From assembly GCF_039537985.1 (NCBI RefSeq), contig NZ_BAABBN010000003.1:34559-98558 (forward strand): 64,000 nucleotides of DNA. The letters run 5' to 3'. This DNA comes from Litoribacillus peritrichatus. Its GTDB lineage: Bacteria > Pseudomonadota > Gammaproteobacteria > Pseudomonadales > Litoribrevibacteraceae. Below are positions 8,040 to 17,400 of this stretch, piece after piece. Under the pieces are notes generated by a model. It made no database searches, was not told the DNA's origin, and saw nothing but the letters and a program-made list of their open reading frames with translations. The number at the start of each line of letters is the position of its first letter. Position 1 is the first letter of the stretch. The position numbers and the translations under genes were made by a program.

Positions 8040-9236
8040 TAGTTCAGACTTGATCTGACCGTTACCGATTTTTCAGAAGGTGTCTGTCAGGTCAGATTCA
8101 GTTTATGAACTTTTCCTGCCAGATTCGTTTCCCATCTTGCAATGTCTCCATCGGAGTTCTGCCACAGCAGCGTTTCCCCTGATGAGTTCGTTCATTATTG
8201 TAATAATCCCGCCATTCGTCCAGGTCAGTTTGAAGTTCATCTATTGATCCATAAATCTTCCGACGTAGCGCAGGCTGATAAAACTCCTGCAAGATTGTCT
8301 TATGAAAGCGCTCACAGATACCGTTAGTTTGTGGATGTCGAGCTTGCGTTCTGGTGTGCTCAATGTCGTTTACCGCGATATATAACCGGAAGTCATGGCT
8401 ATCAGCTTTACCACAGTATTCTGTTCCACGATCTGTGAGAATACGGAGTATTGGAAGCTGTTCTAACGTATAGAATGGCAACACTCGATCATTGAGTAAA
8501 TCCGCTGCTGTAATCGGCGTTTTCGTCGTGTACAGCTTGCAGTGAGCTGCTTTCGCATAAGTATCAACGTAGGTTTGCTGATAGATTCTTCCAACCCCTT
8601 TGAACGTCCCAGCATAGAATGTATCTTGTGACCCCAGATAACCTGGGTGAGCTGTATCAACCTCGCCACAAACTTCATTATCCAGTTTCTTACGTTCTAA
8701 TGTCTGTACTTGCGATTCCGTAAGTATCAAGCCTTCTTTAGCGATTTTGGCCTACAAGGCTTTCAATCGCAGTTTAAAATTAGCTAAATCGTGACGAAGC
8801 CAGACAGACCTCACACCACTCGGTGAGACGAAGATACCTTTCTTACGAAGTTCATTGGATACCCGAACTTGGCCATGAGCAGGTTCATCAATCGCATATT
8901 GAATCACCGCAGATTCAACAACCTGATCAACTCGGTTCTTAAGGTTTGGTACTCGTCGATTTTGATCAAGAAGCGATTCAACGCCACCTTCATAAACCGC
9001 TTCCTTGTAACGATAAAACGTATCTCTCGACACGCCCATCATCTTACAAGCTTTAGAAATGTTCCCGAGTTCGTCAGCTAAATTTAACAAGCCAACTTTG
9101 TGTTTAACGATTTTATCGTTAGTATGAAGCATGAGGGTTACCTCTTGTGTATTTTGATTTTCAGGTTTCGTCACCTTCAATCAAAGTCGGTAACCCTCTC
9201 TTTTTCAAGAAGAGGTGTCAGATTGAGTCTGAACTA
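8040..9236 (-). mobile_element. IS481-type insertion sequence with a nonsense-mutated transposase
   Basis: A 1197-bp element bounded by imperfect 20-bp terminal inverted repeats at 8040-8059 (tagttcagacttgatctgac) and 9217-9236, differing at two central positions (TG versus CA). It carries one transposase frame on the minus strand. The length, single DDE transposase and repeat type fit the IS481 family. I cannot see a convincing target-site duplication. It sits between rmlD and an IS66-type remnant, in a gap with no functional gene. Confidence 0.8.
8098..9132 (-). pseudogene. IS481-family transposase interrupted by an in-frame amber codon
   Basis: The reading frame runs from ATG 9132 (preceded by GAGGTAA) to 8098 but has a single TAG at 8754-8752. 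Upstream of the stop is the helix-turn-helix part (LGNISKACKMMGVSRDTFYRY). Downstream, in the same frame, is the integrase core with all three acidic catalytic positions visible: Asp in YVDTYAKA, Asp in LTDRGTEYC and Glu in NGICERFHK. From memory of the family, the residue at the stop is usually Glu (LKALEAK), so a GAG-to-TAG change would explain it. Without the stop the protein would be 344 residues, normal for the family. A downstream TTG (8730) could restart translation but would omit the DNA-binding domain. Confidence 0.85.
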
Positions 9237-9333
9237 ATATAGATAGATAGACGCTGCTAAACTGTAAGTGTTCACTTCAGGCCGTCTTCATCGCCTAAAC
9301 CTCACTTCACGTATATTCCGGACATCATGATCA

Positions 9334-9402
9334 TGAACACCCATTCTGGCGCAACGTGAACACCCGTTCTGATTTATCATGAACACTCAGCTCGGCTTCA
9401 TC
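9334..9402. repeat. Three 23-bp direct repeats upstream of the tnpA remnant
   Basis: Three copies begin at 9334, 9357 and 9380, each starting tgaacac followed by c/t, c/a and a ttctgg/ctcgg-like core (tgaacacccattctgg, tgaacacccgttctga, tgaacactcagctcgg). The period is exactly 23 bp, about two helical turns. They lie between the sequence gtaagtgttcac (about 9266) and the IS66-type tnpA remnant. They may be subterminal transposase-binding repeats of that element; this is inference. Confidence 0.6.
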
Positions 9403-9493
9403 GTGGAAGGCGTTCATTTTGGAGCGTTATTCTAAACCAAATACCTGCGCGTTAATCTTTGGTCTACATTCTTTAGTGAAATTTGAGACCACC

Positions 9494-9768
9494 ATGAGCA
9501 ATTCTAACTACATCCGTCGTACACCCGAACAATGGCAAGCCATTATTAACGATTTCTCTGCACCCGACTTGTCCGGTCTTCAATTTTGCAAACAAAAAAT
9601 ATTCAATACGCCTACTTTTGTAAATGGCGGCAGCGTTTATTGAACAATCAATACGTGTCAGCAGAGCCGGCTTTTCTGGATTTAAGTCCCCTTGCCGGTA
9701 GTACCACAGACCTAATCTGGCGCATCACTCTTAAACTTGGCAGCGGTGTTGAATTAGTTTTGAGTTAA
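9494..9768 (+). pseudogene. IS66-family TnpA remnant, frameshifted
   Basis: The ATG at 9494 opens a frame reading SNYIRRTPEQWQAII and LSGLQFCKQK, the typical N-terminus of the small IS66 accessory protein TnpA. At the A-run 9595-9600 the frame breaks. The expected continuation (NIQYAYFCKWRQRLL) is found one frame away and runs to a stop at 9768. One extra A would restore a protein of about 91 residues. No tnpB or tnpC follows, so the element is a fragment. A sequence gtaagtgtcc at about 9783 resembles the gtaagtgttc near 9266 in the same orientation; IS66 ends typically begin GTAA. Confidence 0.7.
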
Positions 9769-9990
9769 ATCTGATGTTTTTACCGTAAGTGTCCAACAAA
9801 CCGCATCTGGTTTTGAACTTTCGGCTAAGGTTGACGTGGTCAAGCTCAATATTTCAAGGCAGTAATAGCTCAAAGTCGTCCAGACTTTCACTGCTCGGTA
9901 ATTCTCTAAACAGCGTCTTGAAATAGTAAACGAGCCATAAACTCCATCTAATAAGGTAGTTATATCATTTTTCTACTGGCTCGCTATGAG
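9769..9990. other. Gap between the tnpA remnant and wecA
   Basis: No gene is seen. It holds two perfect inverted pairs: TATTTCAAG at 9850-9858 with CTTGAAATA at 9917-9925, and cgagcca at 9931-9937 with tggctcg at 9977-9983. The second could form a long-loop hairpin just past the wecA stop, but it lacks a clean T-run on the wecA side. It is probably residual mobile-element sequence. Confidence 0.4.
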
Positions 9991-11028
9991 TTATTTAAAT
10001 TTTTTAATTACTTTGCTTAGCCCCCAAGCATGATTTATTCCTATTGTATAAATTCCAAAAAGGGTTAACCAGAACAGCATTAAATTCCACTCACTCATCT
10101 CGTTCTTTAGTAGTACATATCCTAATAGAGAAATCATACTTGCTAGTATTAAAATTAGCACCAATGCTTCTGTGGCTGTAAAACCGGCTCTCATTATTAT
10201 GTGATGTAAATGGTTTCTGTCGGGCTTAAATGGTGATTGCCCTTTTTTTAGTCGACGTATCATAATTGCCCCCATGTCCATTAGTGGTATTGCTATTATC
10301 CAAATGGCCATTACTGGTGGTGTATTGGAGCTTCCTTGTGTGGTTTCAGCGAGCAGCCAGACAACCATGAAACCAATAAACATGCTGCCAGCATCTCCCA
10401 TGAATACCTTTGGAACTCGTATTCTAAATGGTTGTAAGTTGAATAGCATATAGGCTAATAGACAAGAGATGACTGCTGGGACTGCAATAGTGAGAGGAAT
10501 GCTATCGTTATAAATAATTATAGAAAGTAGAGTGATAATAGTGACGCCGCTACATAGGCCGTCAATGCCATCCATCATATTGAATGCATTGATGCATCCA
10601 ATAACTGCAACTATTGTAAAGAAAGGTGCGATCTTGCCCAACTCAACTTCTCCAGAGTCAAATAAGTTTCCAAGGGTATCGATCTTTACGTCTGCGCCGT
10701 AGACCATAATTAAGGCTATGGTCGCTTGTACGACAAGTCGGAACTTGAATGAAAGGTCTTTGAAGTCGTCTAAGGCGCCTAGAGCAACCATAATACATGA
10801 ACATATTAAAAAAATAGTGTTTGTGTGAGAAGGCTCTATAGAGAAAAAACTCACTACTAAATAAGCTGAAAAAATACTTATTCCACCAATTAGAGGAATC
10901 TTTCCCTTATGGTGTTTTCGTTGGTTGGGGGTGTCGATTAGGCCGACTTTCTCGGCAAATGGTTTATATATAATTATGAAAAAGCAGGTAATCAAAAATG
11001 CGAAGAAAGGAACTACTGAGGGGCTCAC
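9991..11028 (-). CDS. wecA: Undecaprenyl-phosphate sugar-1-phosphate transferase (WecA/MraY family)
   Basis: 345 residues and about ten or eleven membrane helices. It transfers a HexNAc-1-phosphate (typically GlcNAc) from the UDP-sugar to undecaprenyl phosphate, starting the O-unit at the cytoplasmic face of the inner membrane. Family motifs are clear: the N-terminal DTPNQRKHHKGKIPLIGG segment, FNMMDGIDGLC with the acidic Mg-binding residues, VFMGDAGSMFIGF, and the His-rich NHLHHIIMRAGF loop. It runs opposite to the rml genes and diverges from ugd. The sugar specificity cannot be read with certainty; the WecA/TagO/WbpL group is equally consistent. Confidence 0.88.
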   Translation of the reverse strand: MSPSVVPFFAFLITCFFIIIYKPFAEKVGLIDTPNQRKHHKGKIPLIGGISIFSAYLVVSFFSIEPSHTNTIFLICSCIMVALGALDDFKDLSFKFRLVVQATIALIMVYGADVKIDTLGNLFDSGEVELGKIAPFFTIVAVIGCINAFNMMDGIDGLCSGVTIITLLSIIIYNDSIPLTIAVPAVISCLLAYMLFNLQPFRIRVPKVFMGDAGSMFIGFMVVWLLAETTQGSSNTPPVMAIWIIAIPLMDMGAIMIRRLKKGQSPFKPDRNHLHHIIMRAGFTATEALVLILILASMISLLGYVLLKNEMSEWNLMLFWLTLFGIYTIGINHAWGLSKVIKKFK

Positions 11029-11249
11029 TTCATTTCCTTGAAGATTTCAATGTTATAAAAAGGACATAGTAGCAGCAGGGCATCTGTTTGTAAAAAATTG
11101 TAGCTGTTTTCCTTCGGTGCAATATTAGACATGTGCAGCTTGTGTCTGTGGGCTTGTTGTCACAATATCTTAAGTGTATGTTACTTCAGTTCTTAGGATA
11201 GTTTAATATCATTTATAAAGTATATATATTTTTTAATAGAGTTTTACAT

Positions 11250-12416
11250 ATGAAAATTGCGGTTGCAGGTATAGGTTACGTTGGTCTTTCGAATGCAGTT
11301 TTGTTGGCTCAAAAAAATCGAGTAGTTGCTATTGATCTGGTTTCGGAGAAAGTTGATTTATTAAATAGTAAGAAGTCTCCTATTGTGGACTCTGAAATTG
11401 AAGATTACCTTCAGAATAAAGAGTTGGACTTACTCGCAACAACGGATAAGGAAAAAGCCTATCTTGATGCAGATTTCGTAATTATAGCAACCCCAACGGA
11501 CTATGACCCTGATACTAATTACTTCAATACCAAGTCTGTAGAGGCTGTCATCTCGGATGTTTTAGAAATCAACCCTTCTGCGACGATGGTGATTAAATCT
11601 ACGGTTCCTGTTGGTTATACCGCTTCTGTAAAAGAAAAGTTTGGTGTTGATAATATTCTTTTTTCTCCTGAGTTTTTACGTGAAGGTCAGGCGCTTTATG
11701 ATAATTTGCATCCTTCAAGAATAATTGTTGGTGAGCAGAGTGAGCGAGCTAAGATTTTTGCAGGGCTCTTACAGGAAGGGGCGTTGAAAAAAAATGTACC
11801 TATGTTGTTTGTAGATTCAACAGAAGCAGAAGCTGTTAAATTGTTTTCTAATACTTATCTTGCCTTAAGGGTCTCTTACTTTAATGAGTTGGATACATAT
11901 GCTGAAATGCACGGCTTAAACTCTAGGCAAATCATTGAAGGTGTTAGTTTAGACCCGAGAATTGGAGGGCACTATAATAATCCGTCGTTTGGATATGGTG
12001 GTTATTGCTTGCCTAAGGATACTAAGCAGTTACGTGCTAATTATAACAATGTGCCAAATGAGATTATCGGGGCAATTGTGGATGCTAATAGAACAAGAAA
12101 GGACTTTATTGCTGAATCTATCCTGAAGAGAAATCCGCATACTGTGGGTATATATAGGCTGATCATGAAGTCGGGCTCAGATAATTTCAGAGCTTCTGCG
12201 GTACAAGGTATCATGAAGCGCATAAAGGCAAAAGGTGTTGAGGTCGTTGTGTATGAGCCAGTGCTTAAGGAGTCTGAGTTCTTCCGTTCGAAAGTAATCC
12301 GAGACCTTGAAGAATTTAAAGCAAAGTCTGATGTGATTGTTTCAAATCGAATGGTTGACGAGTTAAGTGATGTCGAGGAGAAGGTTTATACCAGAGATAT
12401 CTTTAACGCAGATTGA
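11250..12416 (+). CDS. ugd: UDP-glucose 6-dehydrogenase
   Basis: Oxidises UDP-glucose to UDP-glucuronate with two NAD+. 388 residues, the short Ugd class as in Escherichia coli. The N-terminal nucleotide loop is VAGIGYVGLSNA. The middle domain has the SPEFLREGQAL motif. The catalytic cysteine lies in FGYGGYCLPKDTK. The C-terminal UDP-binding domain includes GIYRLIMKSGSDNFR. It faces away from wecA across a 221-bp gap. Its place next to the rml and wecA genes implies that glucuronate, or a sugar made from it, enters the surface glycan. Confidence 0.95.
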   Translation: MKIAVAGIGYVGLSNAVLLAQKNRVVAIDLVSEKVDLLNSKKSPIVDSEIEDYLQNKELDLLATTDKEKAYLDADFVIIATPTDYDPDTNYFNTKSVEAVISDVLEINPSATMVIKSTVPVGYTASVKEKFGVDNILFSPEFLREGQALYDNLHPSRIIVGEQSERAKIFAGLLQEGALKKNVPMLFVDSTEAEAVKLFSNTYLALRVSYFNELDTYAEMHGLNSRQIIEGVSLDPRIGGHYNNPSFGYGGYCLPKDTKQLRANYNNVPNEIIGAIVDANRTRKDFIAESILKRNPHTVGIYRLIMKSGSDNFRASAVQGIMKRIKAKGVEVVVYEPVLKESEFFRSKVIRDLEEFKAKSDVIVSNRMVDELSDVEEKVYTRDIFNAD

Positions 12417-12484
12417 TATCGAGGTGTAACTCTGTCCTAAAGGTTGGGTGAATTTAAGTTTTATAAAAAAACCAATAAAAACAG

Positions 12485-12512
12485 TTGACGAGTGGGATTC
12501 TGTACGTATAAT
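12485..12512 (+). promoter_or_regulatory. Sigma-70 promoter of tRNA-Leu
   Basis: The -35 box TTGACG (12485-12490) and -10 box TATAAT (12507-12512) are separated by 16 bp and lie about 48 bp before the tRNA. Read directly from sequence. Confidence 0.8.
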
Positions 12513-12560
12513 GCGTCTCACTCTTCAACGGAATAGATTCAAAGCTTCTGTTTTTATAGT

Positions 12561-12647
12561 GCCAGTGTGGTGAAATTGGTAGACACGTCGGATTCAAAAT
12601 CCGATTCCTTCACGGGAGTGGCGGTTCGAGTCCGCCCACTGGTACCA
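12561..12647 (+). tRNA. tRNA-Leu (anticodon CAA)
   Basis: An 87-nt class II tRNA with encoded CCA. The acceptor GCCAGTG pairs with CACTGGT (one G-T). The anticodon stem TCGGA/TCCGA closes the loop TTCAAAA, giving anticodon CAA, which reads UUG. A long variable arm is present and the T-loop is GGTTCGAGTCC. It lies directly upstream of queA, an arrangement also found in Pseudomonas. Confidence 0.95.
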
Positions 12648-12757
12648 TTCTAAATCTTAGTTCTCCTTCTTAAAAATTTCTTTTATAAATCCTCTAGAGA
12701 TTTCTTGTCTTTGTCGTTAGAATTGCGTCAATTTTATTTCTGCTTGTAGTCCTGTCT

Positions 12758-13804
12758 ATGGAAGTTTCGAAGTTTCATTTTGATTTACCCAAAGAGTTAA
12801 TCGCCAGTCAGCCGCTTAAACAAAGAAGTGCTTCTCGTTTGCTTCAGTTGGATACTGAAAGTGGTCAGTGTGTTCATGGAAATTTTACTGATATAGAGCA
12901 GCTGTTAAATCCTGGTGATTTATTGGTATTTAATAATACCAAAGTAATACCTGCTCGCTTGTTTGGTCAAAAAGAGTCCGGAGGAAAGATTGAGGTTTTG
13001 GTGGAGCGTGTTATTGATGATCGGAATGTGTTGGCGCATGTCAGATCCAATCGCTCACCAAAAGCAGGTGCAAGGATATTATTAGAGGGTCAGCAGTGGA
13101 TTGAAGTGACTGGTCGTGAAGGTGCTCTTTTTAAGCTTCAATTCGACGATCAAGGGGTGAGTGTTCTCGATGCTTTGGAAGCGTTAGGTCATATGCCTTT
13201 GCCTCCTTATATGGAGCGAGAAGATCAGTTAGAGGATCGTGAAAGGTATCAGACTGTCTATGCTGAAAAACCAGGTGCTGTTGCAGCGCCGACGGCAGGG
13301 CTGCACTTTGATCAGGATTTATTAGAAAAGTTGTCTGATAAGGGGGTCGAGTTCGGTTATGTGACGCTTCATGTGGGGGCGGGAACGTTTCAGCCCGTTA
13401 AGGTTGATCATGTTGATGATCATGTCATGCATTCCGAATACATTGAAGTTGATGAGGTTTTGTGTCAGCAAGTGATCGACTGCAAGGCTCGGGGTGGCAG
13501 GGTGATTGCGGTTGGCACTACATCCGTGAGAAGTCTTGAATCGGCTTGTTGGAAAAGCACTTTACCAAACTCACAGATCGCACCTTATTTTGGTGAGACG
13601 GATATTTTTATCTATCCGGGTTACCAGTGGAACTTGGTGGATGCCATGGTGACTAATTTCCATCTGCCTGAATCGACTTTGATTATGTTGGTTTCTGCAT
13701 TCGCCGGTTATGAAAATATAATGTTTGCTTACGATGAGGCGGTAAAAGAGCGATACCGTTTTTTTAGTTATGGCGATGCGATGTTCTTAATGCGTCAAAA
13801 GTGA
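12758..13804 (+). CDS. queA: S-adenosylmethionine:tRNA ribosyltransferase-isomerase
   Basis: Moves the ribosyl part of SAM onto preQ1 in tRNA to make epoxyqueuosine. 348 residues, near the usual 340-356. It begins with the family's FHFDLPKELIASQPL, has the VFNNTKVIPARL segment, LPPYMERE, the conserved APTAGLHFD motif and the C-terminal NFHLPESTLIMLVSAFAG. It is followed by tgt, which inserts the preQ1 base, so the two successive queuosine steps sit together. Confidence 0.97.
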   Translation: MEVSKFHFDLPKELIASQPLKQRSASRLLQLDTESGQCVHGNFTDIEQLLNPGDLLVFNNTKVIPARLFGQKESGGKIEVLVERVIDDRNVLAHVRSNRSPKAGARILLEGQQWIEVTGREGALFKLQFDDQGVSVLDALEALGHMPLPPYMEREDQLEDRERYQTVYAEKPGAVAAPTAGLHFDQDLLEKLSDKGVEFGYVTLHVGAGTFQPVKVDHVDDHVMHSEYIEVDEVLCQQVIDCKARGGRVIAVGTTSVRSLESACWKSTLPNSQIAPYFGETDIFIYPGYQWNLVDAMVTNFHLPESTLIMLVSAFAGYENIMFAYDEAVKERYRFFSYGDAMFLMRQK

Positions 13805-13872
13805 CGTGTGTGCCTTGTAATTTTCTAAATCATCACAATTAACTATAAACATCAAAATTAAATGGAGTCATT

Positions 13873-15018
13873 GTGTCTCGAAAGTGTTTTATGTCTTTTT
13901 CTGTGAGCAATACAGAAGGTAAAGCCCGTAGGGGAAGATTGGATTTTCCTCGTGGTTCGGTGGAGACGCCGGCGTTTATGCCTGTTGGGACATACGGCAC
14001 AGTGAAGGGGATGCTTCCTCGTGATATCGAGGAGATAGGTGCAGATATCATTTTAGGTAATACTTTTCATTTGATGTTGCGTCCAGGTACGGAAGTGGTG
14101 AAAGAGCACGGCACGCTTCATGATTTTATTCAGTGGGATAAACCTATTCTGACGGATTCTGGCGGCTTCCAGGTTTTTAGTTTGGGGGAAATGCGGAAAA
14201 TTACTGAAGAGGGTGTGACTTTTAAATCGCCGATTAATGGAAGTAAGGTCGAGTTGACGCCAGAGCGCTCTATGGAAGTTCAGCGGGAGCTGGGTTCTGA
14301 TGTTGTTATGATTTTTGATGAGTGCACGCCTTACCCTGCGACGGAAGAACAGGCGAAAGAATCGATGGAGTTATCTATGCGTTGGGCGAAGCGCAGTAAA
14401 GATGCGCATGGAGATAACCCTTCCGCTCTGTTTGGGATTATTCAGGGGGGGATGTATGAGCACTTGCGCGATGTATCACTGGAAGGGCTGACAAACATTG
14501 GCTTTGATGGCTATGCAATTGGTGGTCTGTCGGTTGGTGAGCCTAAAGATGAAATGATGAAGGTTTTGTCATATTTAGCGCATAAAATGCCAGAGGATAA
14601 GCCAAGGTATTTGATGGGGGTTGGTAAGCCTGAAGACCTGGTGGAGGGTGTTCGACGTGGGGTAGATATGTTTGATTGCGTTATGCCAACTCGCAATGCC
14701 CGAAACGGTCATCTGTTTACGACGGAAGGTGTTATTAAGATTCGAAATGCTAAGCACCGTCATGATACAAGTACGCTGGACAGTGAATGTGATTGTTATA
14801 CCTGCCAGAATTTTTCGAGAGCGTATTTACATCATCTTGATAAATGTCAGGAAATGCTGGGCGCGCAGCTAAACACAATACACAATTTAAGGTATTATCA
14901 GCGACTTATGGCTGGTATTCGTAGTGCGCTTGAAGAAGGCTCATTCGAGCAGTTTATTGAAGAGTTTTATCAAAAGCGGGGTATGGAAGTGCCTTCGTTG
15001 GAAAATAAAGAAAGTTAA
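13873..15018 (+). CDS. tgt: tRNA-guanine transglycosylase
   Basis: Exchanges G34 of GUN-anticodon tRNAs for preQ1. 381 residues from GTG 13873, which has GGAG at 13864-13867. An ATG at 13891 gives 375 residues, the E. coli length, and is also possible. Conserved segments are MPVGTYGTVKGM, LTDSGGFQVFSLG (catalytic Asp), GIDMFD-like RRGVDMFDC (nucleophile Asp), PTRNARNGHLF, and the zinc site CDCYTCQNFSRAYLHH. It lies 68 bp after queA and before yajC, the classical order. Confidence 0.97.
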   Translation: MSRKCFMSFSVSNTEGKARRGRLDFPRGSVETPAFMPVGTYGTVKGMLPRDIEEIGADIILGNTFHLMLRPGTEVVKEHGTLHDFIQWDKPILTDSGGFQVFSLGEMRKITEEGVTFKSPINGSKVELTPERSMEVQRELGSDVVMIFDECTPYPATEEQAKESMELSMRWAKRSKDAHGDNPSALFGIIQGGMYEHLRDVSLEGLTNIGFDGYAIGGLSVGEPKDEMMKVLSYLAHKMPEDKPRYLMGVGKPEDLVEGVRRGVDMFDCVMPTRNARNGHLFTTEGVIKIRNAKHRHDTSTLDSECDCYTCQNFSRAYLHHLDKCQEMLGAQLNTIHNLRYYQRLMAGIRSALEEGSFEQFIEEFYQKRGMEVPSLENKES

Positions 15019-15062
15019 GATTTCAAACGATTATTAAATTTATTTAAATTAGGAGTTAATCA

Positions 15063-15404
15063 GTGAGCTTTTTTATCTCTCAAGCAGTAGCGGATGCCGG
15101 CGCAGCGGCGGCACCTGCAGGCCCAAGCGCTATTGGTCAGTTGGTAATGTTGGGTGGCTTTGTTCTTATCTTTTATTTTCTTTTGTGGCGCCCTCAGTCT
15201 AAAAGAGCAAAAGAGCATCGTGAGTTGATTGGCAACCTTGGCAAGGGTGACGAGGTCGCTACAAGTGGTGGCATGCTTGGTAAGATTACTGCGGTAACTG
15301 ATGATTATGTGGCTTTGGATATTGCTGAAGGTACTGAAATTAAAGTTCAGAAGGTTGCAATCACTGCAGTTCTTCCAAAAGGCACCATTAAGTCCGTTAA
15401 GTAG
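15063..15404 (+). CDS. yajC: Preprotein translocase accessory subunit YajC
   Basis: A small inner-membrane protein that associates with SecDF. 113 residues. The start is GTG 15063 with a strong TAGGAG site. An Ala/Gly-rich N-terminus is followed by one membrane helix (residues about 25-42), then RPQSKRAKEHRELI, the family's basic post-helix motif, and the LGKGDEVATSGGMLGKI domain. The gene order tgt-yajC-secD-secF supports the call. Confidence 0.96.
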   Translation: MSFFISQAVADAGAAAAPAGPSAIGQLVMLGGFVLIFYFLLWRPQSKRAKEHRELIGNLGKGDEVATSGGMLGKITAVTDDYVALDIAEGTEIKVQKVAITAVLPKGTIKSVK

Positions 15405-15457
15405 GTTTGTTGTGGGTTGTTATTAACTAAGCAAACTTCAATAACAATAAACTGACA

Positions 15458-15477
15458 CGGCTGGATTTATCCAGTCG
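15458..15477 (+). promoter_or_regulatory. Hairpin in the yajC-secD gap
   Basis: Arms CGGCTGGAT and ATCCAGTCG (one G-T pair) around a TT loop, in the 133-bp gap before secD. The following ttgttgta is only partly T-rich, so it may be a weak attenuator or a processing or stability hairpin. This is a low-confidence role. Confidence 0.4.
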
Positions 15478-15537
15478 TTGTTGTATTTAGATTGAGGGCG
15501 TTCGTGCTCTCATTCAGGATGAAAGTAAGGCACGAAA

Positions 15538-17397
15538 ATGCTAAATCGATATCCCTTATGGAAATATCTGGTCATATTAGCGGTTGTGGTTGTTGGCTGT
15601 ATTTACGCCGCGCCTAATATGTACCCTGAAGACCCAGCGGTTCAAATCTCGGAAACGAGAAGTAGCGGTGCTTTAAGTGCTTCAAAATTAACTGAAATTC
15701 GCGATGTGTTGGCGAAAGCAGATATTGAGGTTCTTAAAGAGGAAAGCGAAGACCAAAAGGCATTGTTTCGATTCAAGTCTGGTTCGGATCAGATCAAGGC
15801 TAAGCCATTAATTGAAGGTGTTTTGGGTCAGGACTTTACGGTTGCCTTAAACATGGCTCCTACGACACCTGAGTGGTTGTCTTCTCTGGGTGCAAATCCA
15901 ATGAAGTTAGGGTTGGACTTGCGTGGTGGCGTTCATTTCTTACTGGAAGTGGATATGGAGAAAGCCATTACTCAGCGAATGGAGGTTTATGCGGGTGAGG
16001 TCAAGCGTTTACTTCGCACAGAAGATATTAGGTATCGCCGTGTTGAACTGAAAGGCAATGATCTCGAGCTGACCTTTCGTAAAGACGTTGATCGAGAAGC
16101 CGGTCGTGACTTCTTAAGAAAAGAATATCAGGACTTTGTCGCTACCGAAAAAGAAGATGATCAATACTTCTACCTCAATTTGTCTTTGACGGATGCGAAA
16201 GTTAAAGAAATTAAAGATTATGCAATCAGTCAAAACTTAACGACGTTGCGAAATCGAGTGAACGAACTAGGTGTAGCTGAGCCATTGGTTCAGCGTCAGG
16301 GTCAGGATCGAATTGTTGTTCAGTTGCCGGGTGTGCAGGATACGGCCGCTGCTAAAGAAGTGTTGGGTTCTACTGCGGAGTTGCAATTTCGTTTAGAGGC
16401 TTTACCTGATGCTTCTATCACTCAACGCCAGTCGTTTAGTTTTAGGGATAACCCTAACCGTCGCGCTAATATTGAAAAAGATATTATTTTAACTGGGCAA
16501 AGTGTTTCAACGGCTTCTCTTGGCTTTGATGAAAATGGTTTGCCGCAGGTGAATATTTCTTTGGATGCGAGTGGTGGTAAGTTAATGCATCGTGTGACTC
16601 GTAAAGCTGTGGGTCGCAAGATGGCGGTGATCTTTATTGAGCACAAAACAAGAAAGGTTAATAAAATTGTCGATGGTGAAATCGTTGAAGAGCGTCATAA
16701 GTACTCTCAGCAGGGCATTATTAGTCTTGCTACGATTCAAAGTCCGTTAGGTAACAGTTTCCGTATTACTGGTTTGGACAGCCCTCAGGAAGCTTCAAAT
16801 TTATCACTTCTATTAAGAGCTGGTTCGCTAGCCGCGCCTATTTATTTTGTAGAAGAAAGAACTGTAGGGCCGAGCTTGGGCCAAGAGAATATTGATCTTG
16901 GTGTGACGTCAGTACAGATTGGTTTGGCGCTTGTCCTTGTCTTTATGATTCTTTTCTATCGAGTCTTTGGTGTGGTTGCTAACATGGCGTTGATCTTGAA
17001 TCTGGTCATCTTGGTTGCGGTCATGTCTTTGATGTCAGCTACGTTAACACTTCCGGGCATTGCCGGTATTGTTTTGACTGTCGGTATGGCGGTTGATGCT
17101 AATGTGTTGATTTTTTCTCGCATACGAGAGGAATTAAAAAATGGCGCGCCTCCACAATCTGCAATTCATGCGGGTTACGAGCGAGCATTTGTCACTATTT
17201 TTGATGCAAACTTAACGACCTTGATTGTTGCTGTGATTTTGTTTGCGGTTGGTACCGGCCCTGTTAAAGGGTTTGCCGTCACTCTTATGGTGGGTATTAC
17301 CACTTCTATGTTTACAGCGATTATGCTGACTCGAGGCGTCATTAACTTAATTTATGGCGGAAGAAATATTAAAACTTTGTCGATAGGAGGCGTATAA
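15538..17397 (+). CDS. secD: Protein translocase subunit SecD
   Basis: Membrane component that uses the proton gradient to complete export through SecYEG. 619 residues, standard size. One N-terminal helix (residues about 9-25) precedes a large periplasmic P1 region with GLDLRGGVHFLLEVD, the hallmark motif. Five further helices lie in the C-terminal third, including AGIVLTVGMAVDANVLIFSRIREEL, which carries the conserved Asp and Arg of proton transport (written here in part: VGMAVDANVLIFSRI). It is followed by secF after 3 bp. Confidence 0.97.
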   Translation: MLNRYPLWKYLVILAVVVVGCIYAAPNMYPEDPAVQISETRSSGALSASKLTEIRDVLAKADIEVLKEESEDQKALFRFKSGSDQIKAKPLIEGVLGQDFTVALNMAPTTPEWLSSLGANPMKLGLDLRGGVHFLLEVDMEKAITQRMEVYAGEVKRLLRTEDIRYRRVELKGNDLELTFRKDVDREAGRDFLRKEYQDFVATEKEDDQYFYLNLSLTDAKVKEIKDYAISQNLTTLRNRVNELGVAEPLVQRQGQDRIVVQLPGVQDTAAAKEVLGSTAELQFRLEALPDASITQRQSFSFRDNPNRRANIEKDIILTGQSVSTASLGFDENGLPQVNISLDASGGKLMHRVTRKAVGRKMAVIFIEHKTRKVNKIVDGEIVEERHKYSQQGIISLATIQSPLGNSFRITGLDSPQEASNLSLLLRAGSLAAPIYFVEERTVGPSLGQENIDLGVTSVQIGLALVLVFMILFYRVFGVVANMALILNLVILVAVMSLMSATLTLPGIAGIVLTVGMAVDANVLIFSRIREELKNGAPPQSAIHAGYERAFVTIFDANLTTLIVAVILFAVGTGPVKGFAVTLMVGITTSMFTAIMLTRGVINLIYGGRNIKTLSIGGV

Positions 17398-17400
17398 GCC

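Noticed and set aside
8025..9255. Target-site duplication around the IS481 element
   Set aside because: The flanks share only short atagat-like words at unequal distances from the ends, so no duplication can be defined.
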